From positions 1 through 33,053 of the forward strand of contig CAJXNF010000003.1 of assembly GCA_913056375.1 (NCBI GenBank): a stretch of DNA of 33,053 nt. The letters are read 5' to 3'. The stretch is from an uncultured Pseudomonadota bacterium. GTDB lineage: Bacteria > SAR324 > NAC60-12. Positions within the stretch are counted from its first letter, which is position 1, and every line of letters begins with the position of its first letter. The notes beneath the pieces are model-generated. The model did no database searches, was not told the DNA's origin, and saw only the letters and a program-made list of their open reading frames with translations. The translations under genes and the position numbers were made by a program. This document shows, piece after piece, positions 17,418-26,952 of the stretch.

Positions 17418-18467
17418 TTATTGGGAGTCGAATTCCTCACAATCTCGCAGCCCTTGAGCTTTCCCCCACTCGTACATGTATTCAGAGACCTGAAGCAGCG
17501 CCACGGGATCTCCCGGATTGATGTGGTCTCCTGGCAGCCAGAGTTCAGACTTTGGCTCTGGTGCCGCATTCCAGAGTAGACCGTAGGAAGACTGCGGTGC
17601 AAGGCGGTCGTCACGACCATTAATGAAGTGGATAGGAGTATTCCGAATATTGGGTAGATAGGCTTCCATTTCACCGTATTCTAAAAGCGTTGAGAGGAAC
17701 CAGGCAAGGCTGCCTGCCAGCGCTCGTAGTCCAAGATCCTTACTCCAAGCGACCAGTCCTTCCGGTTCCGAAGGCATTTTGTAATGAATGCGGCCTTGTC
17801 GGACAAACTCACGGTTAAAGAGTCCTTCAAAATCAGTGAACGCATAAATCAGCAATAGTCCCGAAACGCTCTCATTCTCCAAGCTGGCGAGAGCTGCAGT
17901 GAAAGGAGCGCCAAAGCTACCTCCGGCCAGCACGACTTGCTCTGTGAAGCGAGCATCTCCGTCTAGAGAGCCGTTGGTATGACGTAGCAGCGCTTGTAAG
18001 GCACCAAGAGTATGGAGCATTTCCAGACGAATCAACTCTCCTACATTCCACCATTCAGCAACCCCATAGCTCAGCCAGACCTGTTTGCTGACATACTCCC
18101 GAATCGGATGCTCCATCGCCACAGTGTTGGCTGGGTCGTTGAGGACAGCACTGCCATCCAGCAGATTCTTACCTTGTTTCACTCCGGTGAGTAGTATGGA
18201 AGTATCACAACGCAGACCTCGGGGATTGCCTCGAAACCAAGCAATAGTTTTTCGTTCAGGATCACTGATGGATTGGATTTCCCACTGCTCGGTATCAAGT
18301 TCACGAACTTGCCAGCGTGGGATCTCTTTAAGTTCAATGGGTTGACGAATTTGCTCCAGTTTCCAGTAGCTTAGTCCCAAAAAAGAAATCAGCCCCAGCA
18401 GCAATATCCTCCCAATCCAACGCAGCATTACGATTCCAAGTGATGATTGAGCGATGCCTTCAGACAA
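17418..18467 (-). CDS. Membrane-anchored alpha/beta hydrolase
   Basis: N-terminal TM (MLRWIGRILLLGLISFLGLSYW), nucleophile elbow LAGGSFGAPF, acid loop INGRDDRLAP, His loop LPGDHINPGDP. Start uncertain (18467 or the internal Met). Confidence 0.75.
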   Translation of the reverse strand: MSEGIAQSSLGIVMLRWIGRILLLGLISFLGLSYWKLEQIRQPIELKEIPRWQVRELDTEQWEIQSISDPERKTIAWFRGNPRGLRCDTSILLTGVKQGKNLLDGSAVLNDPANTVAMEHPIREYVSKQVWLSYGVAEWWNVGELIRLEMLHTLGALQALLRHTNGSLDGDARFTEQVVLAGGSFGAPFTAALASLENESVSGLLLIYAFTDFEGLFNREFVRQGRIHYKMPSEPEGLVAWSKDLGLRALAGSLAWFLSTLLEYGEMEAYLPNIRNTPIHFINGRDDRLAPQSSYGLLWNAAPEPKSELWLPGDHINPGDPVALLQVSEYMYEWGKAQGLRDCEEFDSQ

Positions 18468-18581
18468 TCATTGGATTGCCTGGTTCCAGCAACATTTTGA
18501 GCAAGTTTTTGGCCTTTTGTCGCAGGATGTATGAACTGTAGAAGGCAACAGCAGGAGTCTGAGGAGGCCGACTGAGAGGAG

Positions 18582-18608
18582 AAAAACAGGGAGTGGAAGC
18601 CCTCCCTG
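18582..18608 (-). terminator. Rho-independent terminator for the TPR-CHAT gene
   Basis: Minus strand: CAGGGAG-GGCTTCCA-CTCCCTG-TTTTT, 18 nt after the CDS stop at 18626. Confidence 0.75.
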
Positions 18609-18625
18609 CTATTAGAAGTGACGAG

Positions 18626-21600
18626 CTATTCGCGACGACCAACCATGGCGAAAGCACCCCAATAGAAGGGGCTGCTCCAGCGGAAGTCCTCAACCATTTC
18701 AAGACGAGCCTCCCGCATGGCTTCCCGTGGGGGAATACCGTCCAGGTATTTGTCGTAGAACTTGGTCATCAGGAGTTGAGTACCGTCGTCAGAGACTTCC
18801 CAAAAGGAATTGATTACGGAGTCGACACCAGCTTCCTGGAAGGAGCGACGCAGACCATAGACTCCTTCACCTTCGTGGATCTCACCTAGGCCAGTTTCAC
18901 AAGCGGATAGAATGACAAGTCGAGTACCAGTCAAGTTTAGGCTGAGCACCTCCATCGCAGTCAACACTCCGTCATTGTCCGTATCGATTTCACCCAACAG
19001 CGGGGCATTCGGATTCAACCCGGCGAAGGCCAAGCCAGCACGCAGCAAGGGGTTATCTGCTGGAGGTGGGATTGGATTTTGACTACCACGCTGCATACCC
19101 ATGATGCGCTTGGCCAGACGTTCCTGTTCTTTCAGAAAAAAACCATGGGTCGCAATGTGAAGAATCTCAGGAACCTTCTCAGCGTTGTAACTACGTAACT
19201 CTTTCTCCTCAGCTGCAGCCCGAGTGACAAAGGTTGTGCTACGCTCCTTGTCGCCCACAACTTCTTCAATCACTTCACCTTCCTTCTCAGCGCCAGGAAG
19301 AGGACTAAAGTTTAGTCCACGCAGACCGTTACCCATGCGAATGCCAGAGTTTACTGTTGCCGAGCGCTTACTGGAAGCAACAATACGAGCTTCCGGAGAG
19401 TTGCTGATCTCATCGGAATCATAGTCTGGGCCCGCAATGATGAGCACATCGCCCTCAGCAGGTTCCAGCGGATCGATGACCAAATCTCGAGCAGAACTGA
19501 TTAACCGCAGATTCAGGGTCTCAATCAGATACTGGTCCTCAAAATCAACCAATGCGTCAAAGGGCAGCACATTCAGCACGCTGTCTGGGATCAGGAAGAT
19601 CGAATCCTTATCTTCTAGAAATTCAGTGATTGGATCCCAGAGTGGCTCATAGAGTTCCTGGGCAATCGGTTTGATATCATCCTCAATGACAGTCACGTCC
19701 ATCATGTAGTCACGCAACTCCATGATCATATCTTTGAATGGTTCCAGTTCTTCGTAATTATAGAAGTGGAGTTCACCATCATTCAGGATTATGACACAGA
19801 GTGACCACTCATCGTTTTCATCACGATAGGCGAAAAAGTCAACCAGCGCGTGTTCCTCACCGACAGCATCAAGCACATCTTCAACACTGACCTGCTGAAT
19901 TGCCTGCCGAAAGACAGCGCTCGCTTCTCCTAGACGTAGTTGAAGGCTGTTGACCTTATTTTCGAGATCGTTGATCAACTGAGGAAAGTTGTTACGAGTT
20001 TCCGGAGTGGGACCAGAGAGCGTCAAGGCAGCCAATTCCTTGCGGGCAGCGGTTAACTCTTCCGTGATAACTTGCAACTCGGGAGAGTCTGCCATCTGAA
20101 CTACCTGCTGAGTTTCACTGGTAATCTTCAGTAGCAGTCCCTTGCGCCGGAGGCTGATATCAAAAATATCTCGAGCAGTGCGTTCGTCATCTAATTCAAT
20201 CAACAACCGAATGTAAGCATCTAGCTCAGGACGATAGAGATTGATATAGGACTGACGGGTATTGTCACCAGCTACCCAGAGAATTCGGTTCAGAAATTCG
20301 TTACGGCGCTGATAGCCCAGCTGTCGTGTTTCGTAGGCGTCATCCAGATCTCCCATCTCTTGCTGGAGATTGGCCAGATTGTTCAAAGTCTCAAAAGTAT
20401 AAGGGTGTAGTTCTCCAAGTACCTTGCCCTGTAGCTCAAGTGTTTCCTGGAAAAGTTCCAGGGCCTCGTCTTCACGACCTTGTTCAACGTAGAGCACGGC
20501 AAGATCATTCATACTACGCAGGACATCTTCGTGTTCCTGCCCTCCGAATAGTTCAGTACGCAGTTCGAGGGCGCGAACCAGAGTTTCTTCTGCTTGGTCC
20601 AGTTCGCCAAGTTGTGTTTGAACTCGGCCACTATTGTTAAGCGCCTTGAGTGTGTCCTGGTGCTTTTCTCCGTAGAGTTCCTTCCAGATTTCGTAAGCTT
20701 CGAGAAAATTGGTTTCTGCTTGTTCTGGTTTTTGGTCAATCAGGTAGAGGTAGGCCAGGTTGTTGATGCTGGCCACCGTGTTTGGATGAGTTGGACCGAA
20801 GACCTTCTTGTTGAGTTCAATGACTTGCTGATAAGTCCGCTCCGCTCGGCTGAAGTCCCCCTGTGCCTCGTAGAGCATAGCAATGTTGTTGTTGAGCGCC
20901 AGTGAGGTTGGGTGCTCTGTGCCTTGCTCCACTTGGGAAAGTGCCAGTGCTTTCTGGTAGAGTGGTTCTGCTTCGTCATAGAGTCCTTGGCTTTCTAGGA
21001 CAAGAGCCAAGTTGTTCATGATAGAGATGGTCTGAGGTGCACCTTCACCAAGTGCAGCGCTCATTGCTTGCAGTGCCTGTCGGTAGGTGGCTTCGGATTG
21101 CTGCAACTGGCCAAGTCGACGGTAAATGCCAGCCAGATTGTTCAGATCACCTGCTGTGTTTGGATGGGCATCACCAAGAATTTGTTGGTCGATTTCGTAG
21201 ACTTCTTGGTAATAGCGAAGGGATGCAACAAAGTTATTCGTATTTTCGTAGAGTTGAGCAAGATGACTTTTTGCGTCGATGACTAGTGGATCTGCAATTC
21301 CAAGTAGTTGCTCTGCTGTTGCGATCACTTCCAGGAACATCGGCTCCGCTTCATCGGGACGTCCCAATTGTCGATACAACTCTGCCAAGCGTTCCTTGGT
21401 TTCCAGCGTCTGTGTCTCCTCAGGTCCCTGAACCTTTGTGCGTAGGGCATAACTCTGCTCCAGTGGTTCTAGAGCAGGACGTAATTTGCCCTGGCGCTGA
21501 TAGAGCTGCGCTAGGTCTTCCAAGACATTGATTGTGGGTAACGCTTCTGCCCCAACTGCCGTCACGAGAGTTGCTTGAGCATCCTGTAAGCGCTGCTCTG

Positions 21601-22300
21601 CCAGTTCATAGCGCAGCAATTCCGCATCATTGTTTGCCAAGGTTTGTAAGCGCAGAGTGGTTCGGGGATCCTGTGCTCCCAAGGCTTCAGTAGATACAAG
21701 ATAGGCTTTTTCATAAACGACATCGGCCATTTCGTATTCACCCAACTCAGCAAAGAATCCACCGTACTGATCAAGAATCTGCAACACGATGTTGGAGTTG
21801 GTTCCCTGCTGCTCCATGGCGATGACCAGAGTCTCCTGGTAGAGTTCATTGGCAATTTCTAGTTCTCCCAGTTCTCCATACAGCAGTGCCTGGAGTAAAT
21901 AAGCCCGAAGGGTTCTTTCATCTCGTAGCCCGAAGTGTTGATCTGCCAACTCACGAGCTTGTAGAGCCTTGTTCAGGCTGTTTTCCAGTTCCCCAAATTC
22001 ATATTCCTGCATCGCCTGATCAAAGATTTTTTTCCAATCACGAGCCAGCTCAACAGGATCAATGGTGGTCTCTTCAGTAGCTGCGGTGTCTGGCAGTTCA
22101 GACTGTACAGATGCAGCCTGGGTTTCTGCCTCCTGTACTGTGGATTCAGTACGCTGGAGCGCATCCTCAACCTGCTGTAGTGCATTCTGGGTCTCCGACA
22201 GAGCTTTTTCACTTTGCTCATTTTCTTGTGCAATTGCCCAACTATGGGTCAGCAGATAACTGGCACAGAACACGACAAAGGCTCGTTGGCGCAGCAGCAT
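18626..22300 (-). CDS. Exported TPR (kinesin-light-chain type) - CHAT-domain protein
   Basis: Start revised to ATG 22300 (MLLRQRAFVVFCASYLLTHSWAIAQ) preceded by AAGGAGG. Many ~42-aa TPRs (e.g. HPNTAGDLNNLAGIYRRLGQLQQSEATYRQALQ). CHAT with His (LHIATHGFF) and Cys (VILSACETGLG). Track ORF start at 22330 is a TTG. Confidence 0.9.
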   Translation of the reverse strand: MLLRQRAFVVFCASYLLTHSWAIAQENEQSEKALSETQNALQQVEDALQRTESTVQEAETQAASVQSELPDTAATEETTIDPVELARDWKKIFDQAMQEYEFGELENSLNKALQARELADQHFGLRDERTLRAYLLQALLYGELGELEIANELYQETLVIAMEQQGTNSNIVLQILDQYGGFFAELGEYEMADVVYEKAYLVSTEALGAQDPRTTLRLQTLANNDAELLRYELAEQRLQDAQATLVTAVGAEALPTINVLEDLAQLYQRQGKLRPALEPLEQSYALRTKVQGPEETQTLETKERLAELYRQLGRPDEAEPMFLEVIATAEQLLGIADPLVIDAKSHLAQLYENTNNFVASLRYYQEVYEIDQQILGDAHPNTAGDLNNLAGIYRRLGQLQQSEATYRQALQAMSAALGEGAPQTISIMNNLALVLESQGLYDEAEPLYQKALALSQVEQGTEHPTSLALNNNIAMLYEAQGDFSRAERTYQQVIELNKKVFGPTHPNTVASINNLAYLYLIDQKPEQAETNFLEAYEIWKELYGEKHQDTLKALNNSGRVQTQLGELDQAEETLVRALELRTELFGGQEHEDVLRSMNDLAVLYVEQGREDEALELFQETLELQGKVLGELHPYTFETLNNLANLQQEMGDLDDAYETRQLGYQRRNEFLNRILWVAGDNTRQSYINLYRPELDAYIRLLIELDDERTARDIFDISLRRKGLLLKITSETQQVVQMADSPELQVITEELTAARKELAALTLSGPTPETRNNFPQLINDLENKVNSLQLRLGEASAVFRQAIQQVSVEDVLDAVGEEHALVDFFAYRDENDEWSLCVIILNDGELHFYNYEELEPFKDMIMELRDYMMDVTVIEDDIKPIAQELYEPLWDPITEFLEDKDSIFLIPDSVLNVLPFDALVDFEDQYLIETLNLRLISSARDLVIDPLEPAEGDVLIIAGPDYDSDEISNSPEARIVASSKRSATVNSGIRMGNGLRGLNFSPLPGAEKEGEVIEEVVGDKERSTTFVTRAAAEEKELRSYNAEKVPEILHIATHGFFLKEQERLAKRIMGMQRGSQNPIPPPADNPLLRAGLAFAGLNPNAPLLGEIDTDNDGVLTAMEVLSLNLTGTRLVILSACETGLGEIHEGEGVYGLRRSFQEAGVDSVINSFWEVSDDGTQLLMTKFYDKYLDGIPPREAMREARLEMVEDFRWSSPFYWGAFAMVGRRE

Positions 22301-22337
22301 TTGGCCTCCTTGAACCGGCATTCTTGACAAAGGGGGA

Positions 22338-22357
22338 AGACGACCAAAAGATCGTCT
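22338..22357. other. Short hairpin between lpdA stop and TPR-CHAT start
   Basis: AGACGA-CCAAAAGA-TCGTCT, 6-bp stem in a 67-nt intergenic gap. Confidence 0.3.
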
Positions 22358-22367
22358 GGATAATCAA

Positions 22368-23771
22368 TCAAATATGGATCGCTCGCTTGTCTGTGGCATC
22401 CAGAGCAGCTTCTTTGATCGCTTCTGCAAAGGTTGGGTGAGCGTGGGACATTCTTGCAATATCCTCTGCACTGCAACGATATTCAAAAGCTACGACAGCC
22501 TCTGCAATCAGGTCTGCGATCCGGGCTCCAACCATGTGGATACCGAGCACTTCATCGGTTTCCTGATCAGCAATCACCTTGACCAACCCATCAGTTTCCA
22601 TCGCTGCCCGGGCACGTCCCAAGGCTTTGAATGGGAAGGAACCAACTTTGAAGCTCCGCCCAGCCTCCTGCAACTCCTGCTCTGTGTAACCAACACCTGC
22701 GGCTTCTGGCCAGGTATAGAGCACGCTGGGAATTGCCCGATAGTTCATGTGAGGACGCTGTCCAGCAATGACTTCTGCGGCGAACACTCCTTCTTCCTCT
22801 GCTTTGTGTGCCAGCATTGCTCCGCGGATGACGTCACCAATCCCATAAACTCCGGGCACGGTGGTCTGCAGCTGATCGTTGACAGGGAGTCTGCCTCGCT
22901 CATCGGTTTGCAGGCCGATCTTATCAAGGCCCAAGCTATCTGTGAAGGGTTTGCGACCAACAGCTACGAGGCAGTATTCACCCTCAAAGCTCACTTCGTC
23001 CCCCTTTTTATTCTTGGCAGTCACCACGACCTTGTCGTCACCGGCAACAGCCTGCTGGACAGCATGGCTCAGGTGAAACTTGATGCCGAGCTTACGCAGA
23101 ATTCTCTGCATTTCCTTACCCAGTGAGAGATCCATGGTGGGAATCAGGCGATCCATGAATTCAATCACAGCGACCTTGGTACCCATGCGAGCGTAGACAG
23201 AACCCATTTCCAAACCAATGATTCCTCCACCAATCACGAGCATAGTTTCCGGGACGCTGGGCAAGGACAACGCCTCAGTAGAGGTGATAATACGTTTACC
23301 GTCGATTGGTACATTGGGCAGTGAAGAAGGCTCAGAACCAGTGGCAATGATGGTGTTTTTCGTCTGAATATTTTCTGTACTACCATCTGCCTTGCGAACT
23401 TGAATTGTATTGGCATCCACAAAGCTGCCATGGCCTTGGTACACCTCGATTTGATTCTTGTTCATCAGATACATCACACCATCGCAAGTCTGAGAAACTA
23501 CCTCATCTTTGCGCTTCTTCATGTTGTCCCAGTTGAGGCTCAGTCCTGAGACATCGATTCCATGGGTCGCAAAGTGATTTTTGGCGTTGTAGTAGTGCTC
23601 GGTTGAATCGAGAAGGGCCTTGGAAGGAATGCAGCCCACGTTGAGACAGGTTCCCCCAAGGGTGGGTGATTTTTCAATCAGTGCGGTTTTCAGTCCGAGC
23701 TGCGATGAACGAATTGCAGCGACATAGCCGCCAGGTCCTGCGCCAATCACAACGACATCAAATTGGCTCAT
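22368..23771 (-). CDS. lpdA: Dihydrolipoamide dehydrogenase
   Basis: MSQFDVVVIGAGPGGYVAAIRSSQLGLKTALIEKSPTLGGTCLNVGCIPSKALL; HAHPTFAEAIKEAAL C-terminal active-site motif. Confidence 0.97.
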   Translation of the reverse strand: MSQFDVVVIGAGPGGYVAAIRSSQLGLKTALIEKSPTLGGTCLNVGCIPSKALLDSTEHYYNAKNHFATHGIDVSGLSLNWDNMKKRKDEVVSQTCDGVMYLMNKNQIEVYQGHGSFVDANTIQVRKADGSTENIQTKNTIIATGSEPSSLPNVPIDGKRIITSTEALSLPSVPETMLVIGGGIIGLEMGSVYARMGTKVAVIEFMDRLIPTMDLSLGKEMQRILRKLGIKFHLSHAVQQAVAGDDKVVVTAKNKKGDEVSFEGEYCLVAVGRKPFTDSLGLDKIGLQTDERGRLPVNDQLQTTVPGVYGIGDVIRGAMLAHKAEEEGVFAAEVIAGQRPHMNYRAIPSVLYTWPEAAGVGYTEQELQEAGRSFKVGSFPFKALGRARAAMETDGLVKVIADQETDEVLGIHMVGARIADLIAEAVVAFEYRCSAEDIARMSHAHPTFAEAIKEAALDATDKRAIHI

Positions 23772-23803
23772 GAGTTCTCCAGAAAGTCTAAGAAAAGGGG
23801 GTG

Positions 23804-23825
23804 ACCGGACATAGCGAAGTCCGGT
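23804..23825. promoter_or_regulatory. 7-bp hairpin in the lpdA upstream region
   Basis: ACCGGAC-ATAGCGAA-GTCCGGT; on the minus strand it is followed by CACCCCCTTTTC. Could be an upstream terminator or an lpdA leader element. Confidence 0.4.
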
Positions 23826-23939
23826 GAGTAAAGCTTGTAGATGATGAGGGAAAAACTAGGCGGACTGGATTGATGTTGCAAACTAAAATCCCTGCCACCT
23901 CATTCAGAAGGAAATCGATCAAAATGAAGATAGGGTGAG

Positions 23940-25166
23940 CTACTGGCGTACTTCCAACTGCTCTGGTGCAGCTACTTCTTCGATGGCGGGGGCTCGAGGA
24001 TTGAGGAAGACGATGCGGTTACCCGTGGCTTCTTGGGCTACCAGAGGAATATTTCTCTCTTGAAGATCACGGCGCATCTGACGTCGCAGACGACTTTTGT
24101 CCTCAGAAGAGAACAGCTCGATCTCAATGTAGCGATTCGTGTTTTTGAGTTCACTGAGCTGCTGGTATCCCGGAGTGTTTTCAAGATAGTCGAGGATCAT
24201 ATCTTCTTCCTCGATGCTGTAATTTCGGAAGACCAGCAGATAGGCGTTGCCGATATCGCCAATACTCTGGTAGTAGGACAGCACTCGATCAATAGCTTCC
24301 TGAGCAGCATCTTTACCAGCTCGGGTGCCTGCCTTGCCCAGCATGTTGAACCAGTCGTAGGAACCAGGCCGGTTAGCGGAGAGTTCCTTGCCATAGGTGA
24401 CCACATCAGCGATTTGTCGGCCTGTGTTGGCATCATAGACGCTGAGTCTCACGGTCGCCTTGGTCGCATAGAACACCCCCCCACGTTGATCTCGTTTGCC
24501 ACCGACTAGTTCAAAGCGTACGAGGATTTCCGCCTGTTGATCCAACGCCAGAGCAATCAGGTTGTCTACTGGGCGATCTACCAATGCAGCTTGTTCAATA
24601 GTACGGTAGACCTCTTCCATTGCCTGCTCATTGAAAACACGAAAACCCATGCGGTTGAATTCATCCCGAATCACAGACAAGGTTGTGCTAACAGGCCCAA
24701 TGTCGCGGGGTAAAGCATTCGGATCGGTTGGCGCATACACGATCATCACACGCTTGTTGCCCATTTTCTGATGCAACACCCGGAGTGCCGTCAGAGTATC
24801 AACAATTCGGCTATCCTGGACATCTGCTCGGATCACCACTTCGTAGGCTGACCCCCCACTGGAGCGCCCTTCACGCAAGACTTGAAATTCCCTGATGAAT
24901 CCTTGACTAGCACTGAAGATTTCATCACGGATGACCTCAAAATTCTGGGTCAGCGTAGTCGCATCAACGTAGGCTCCAACACCTTGTTCAACAGCCTCAC
25001 GCTGTGCGTTTTTCAAGGCCTGAGTCCGTGCACCACCAATATTTTCGTCATAGATCGTTGCCACTCCAGTCACTGTGATTTCGCGTGCCAATGCCGTAAA
25101 ATTCGTACATAGAGTCACAATCAGTAACAGGATCAGGTAACGCATATTCCTCCTTGGATGATTCAA
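23940..25166 (-). CDS. Secreted FlgT/LPP20-like protein
   Basis: Signal peptide MRYLILLLIVTLCTNFTALA, then REITVTGVATIYDENIGGARTQALKNAQREAVEQGVGAYVDATTLTQNFEVIRDEIFSASQGFIREFQVLRE, the pattern of the FlgT N-terminal/LPP20 domain. Confidence 0.6.
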   Translation of the reverse strand: MNHPRRNMRYLILLLIVTLCTNFTALAREITVTGVATIYDENIGGARTQALKNAQREAVEQGVGAYVDATTLTQNFEVIRDEIFSASQGFIREFQVLREGRSSGGSAYEVVIRADVQDSRIVDTLTALRVLHQKMGNKRVMIVYAPTDPNALPRDIGPVSTTLSVIRDEFNRMGFRVFNEQAMEEVYRTIEQAALVDRPVDNLIALALDQQAEILVRFELVGGKRDQRGGVFYATKATVRLSVYDANTGRQIADVVTYGKELSANRPGSYDWFNMLGKAGTRAGKDAAQEAIDRVLSYYQSIGDIGNAYLLVFRNYSIEEEDMILDYLENTPGYQQLSELKNTNRYIEIELFSSEDKSRLRRQMRRDLQERNIPLVAQEATGNRIVFLNPRAPAIEEVAAPEQLEVRQ

Positions 25167-26614
25167 TTGATTTCCAAACCAAATTCAGGATCTTCAGAAA
25201 GAAAGGGCAGTTCCACTGGTTCAATACGAGTGGGCTCCATTTCTGCAGGTTGGCTGGCAGGCTGAATGATAGCGCTGGCAGCACGAGGCTGCACCAAGGC
25301 ATCTTCAGGTGGTGATGTGGTCCCTGCGGCTTCGATAGTACTTTCTGCTAGATTGTCCAGCGGGTTGTAGCTGCCTGCAGCTATCTGCATATCGGTCCAG
25401 GCTTGAGCATACTTGATTTCTGGCTGATAGGCGTTGGCTTGTGCAAAATGATAGGCTGCCAAAGACCACCGTTGCTGCAATCGATACACAGAGCCCAGGT
25501 TGAAGTGTGCGGCCGCTAGATTCTGGCTATCTTGAGGCCGTGAGGTGCGGGCGTAGAACTTGATGATCGCGCTGTAGCGCTGAAAGTCCTGACGTTCCAG
25601 CAGGGTGATCAGTACAGGATCTATCTCTTTCAGTGAATAGGATTTTCCATACAAGCGTAATAGAGCTTTGAGCGTGTTTTGAGGCAATCTTGCCTGGCGT
25701 AGTCGTGTGTAGAGTTCACTACCGAAAGTGAAGCGTTCGGATTCGCCAAAGGATACAGGCTCGAAGACCACATAACTCCAGCCTTTTAGCGCACGGTCAT
25801 AATCTCCACTGACAGCATAGCGGTTAGCCTGCAGGATTCCCGGATGCCCCAAGTCCACAGTATCACCACTCCAAGGCAAAGGAGAGGTGCCGACCTCCAG
25901 TTCAAGAGTGCGATTTTTTTGCACAGGATTCAGTCGATCCAACATACGCTGCACAAGCAAGCGCCCAAGCCGCATCATTTCGCTGTCAGCAGGAGGCATC
26001 GCCAGAATCTCTGCCTCTCCTACGTAGCTCTGCTGAAAAGAGATCTTTTCATTTCCCTGATATAGCTCTTGTCGGCTCCCAGCGTTCAGGAAAGAGAAGC
26101 GAATCTCCAAATCCAAGGTGCGGTGCATTACCCGTTCACTGAAAGGAATTTCTTCAAATTCAAAAGCCTGTCGGGGGATCGCAATCTCTTGACCAGGTTC
26201 CTGGATCATTACATTGCGCGGGCGCAGATTAATTCGGGTGTTCCCGCGAGTCTCCTCTTCATCACGGATAGAAAAAATTTCAACCTCTACTGCAACTAAA
26301 GCTGTGTATTCGCGTTGTGTCTCGCTTACTTCATCCAGATAGTCAAAATTAGGGATTCGATAGACTTCTTGAATAAATATATCACGAAACAAACCGGCTT
26401 GACGTCCTGTGAAACGCTCTAGTGAGAAGGCAGACGTGCGCAGTAGTGCTTCGGAATTGGGTGGATCGGAGTAGTAGACAGTTTTTGCCAGACAGCCAGA
26501 GAGCAGTAGCGGTAGTGACAGGAGAAATAAAAAATTAGTCAGCGAGGTCGTCTGTGGTTTGTACCAATTGCTTGTCTTGGTTGATGGTCCAGGTGTCTTC
26601 AGTTGCATCGTCAT
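25163..26614 (-). CDS. Lipoprotein with a C-terminal TPR-like segment; start uncertain
   Basis: Lipobox [10 protein letters not shown] within the track ORF 25163..26743, whose N-terminal part is out-of-frame pilin sequence. Possible starts: ATG 26614 or 26608, or CTG 26542. [38 protein letters not shown] resembles TPR. 4-bp overlap with the next gene. Confidence 0.6.
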   Translation of the reverse strand: MTMQLKTPGPSTKTSNWYKPQTTSLTNFLFLLSLPLLLSGCLAKTVYYSDPPNSEALLRTSAFSLERFTGRQAGLFRDIFIQEVYRIPNFDYLDEVSETQREYTALVAVEVEIFSIRDEEETRGNTRINLRPRNVMIQEPGQEIAIPRQAFEFEEIPFSERVMHRTLDLEIRFSFLNAGSRQELYQGNEKISFQQSYVGEAEILAMPPADSEMMRLGRLLVQRMLDRLNPVQKNRTLELEVGTSPLPWSGDTVDLGHPGILQANRYAVSGDYDRALKGWSYVVFEPVSFGESERFTFGSELYTRLRQARLPQNTLKALLRLYGKSYSLKEIDPVLITLLERQDFQRYSAIIKFYARTSRPQDSQNLAAAHFNLGSVYRLQQRWSLAAYHFAQANAYQPEIKYAQAWTDMQIAAGSYNPLDNLAESTIEAAGTTSPPEDALVQPRAASAIIQPASQPAEMEPTRIEPVELPFLSEDPEFGLEIN

Positions 26615-26951
26615 CCAGGTTGGCAGTTGCCGTGGCGGTGAAGGTACTGGCGGTGGCCGTGATGCCGTAGCTATAAATGGCATCGTCTGCAATGCCGACT
26701 CCAAGAGCTGCGAAGTCATCGGTGTAGCTTCCATTACTGGCATGATAGAGTTTTTCTGCCGTATGGATTGCCGCTAAGTTGGTCTTGACTTCGCTTTGCT
26801 TGGCTCGTTGCAGATAGCCTTCCAGGCTGGGATAAGCCAGGGTTGCAAGAATGCCGATGATCGCAACAACGATCATCACCTCAATCAGGCTAAATCCCTT
26901 GGGTTGATGGGCACCGTATGCAAGATATCGACCTCTGATTGGCATGGACAC
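26535..26951 (-). CDS. Type IV prepilin-like protein
   Basis: [62 protein letters not shown]: class III signal peptide and type IVa pilin N-terminus. Start is GTG 26951 or ATG 26945. Confidence 0.92.
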   Translation of the reverse strand: MSMPIRGRYLAYGAHQPKGFSLIEVMIVVAIIGILATLAYPSLEGYLQRAKQSEVKTNLAAIHTAEKLYHASNGSYTDDFAALGVGIADDAIYSYGITATASTFTATATANLDDDATEDTWTINQDKQLVQTTDDLAD

Positions 26952-26952
26952 C

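Noticed and set aside
19500-22100. TPR-coding DNA as a nucleotide tandem repeat
   Set aside because: Repeats are at protein level with strong divergence at DNA level; no clear DNA tandem repeat seen.
18626-22300. Type III-E CRISPR (Csx29-like TPR-CHAT effector)
   Set aside because: No CRISPR repeats, no gRAMP/Cas7-11, no Cas1/2 in the window, and the protein appears to be exported.
22374-23126. 250-aa plus-strand ORF opposite lpdA
   Set aside because: Antisense shadow ORF; the coding strand is unambiguous from lpdA motifs.
26615-26743. N-terminal part of track ORF 25163..26743
   Set aside because: Out-of-frame reading of the prepilin gene ([16 protein letters not shown]...); real lipoprotein start must be further downstream.
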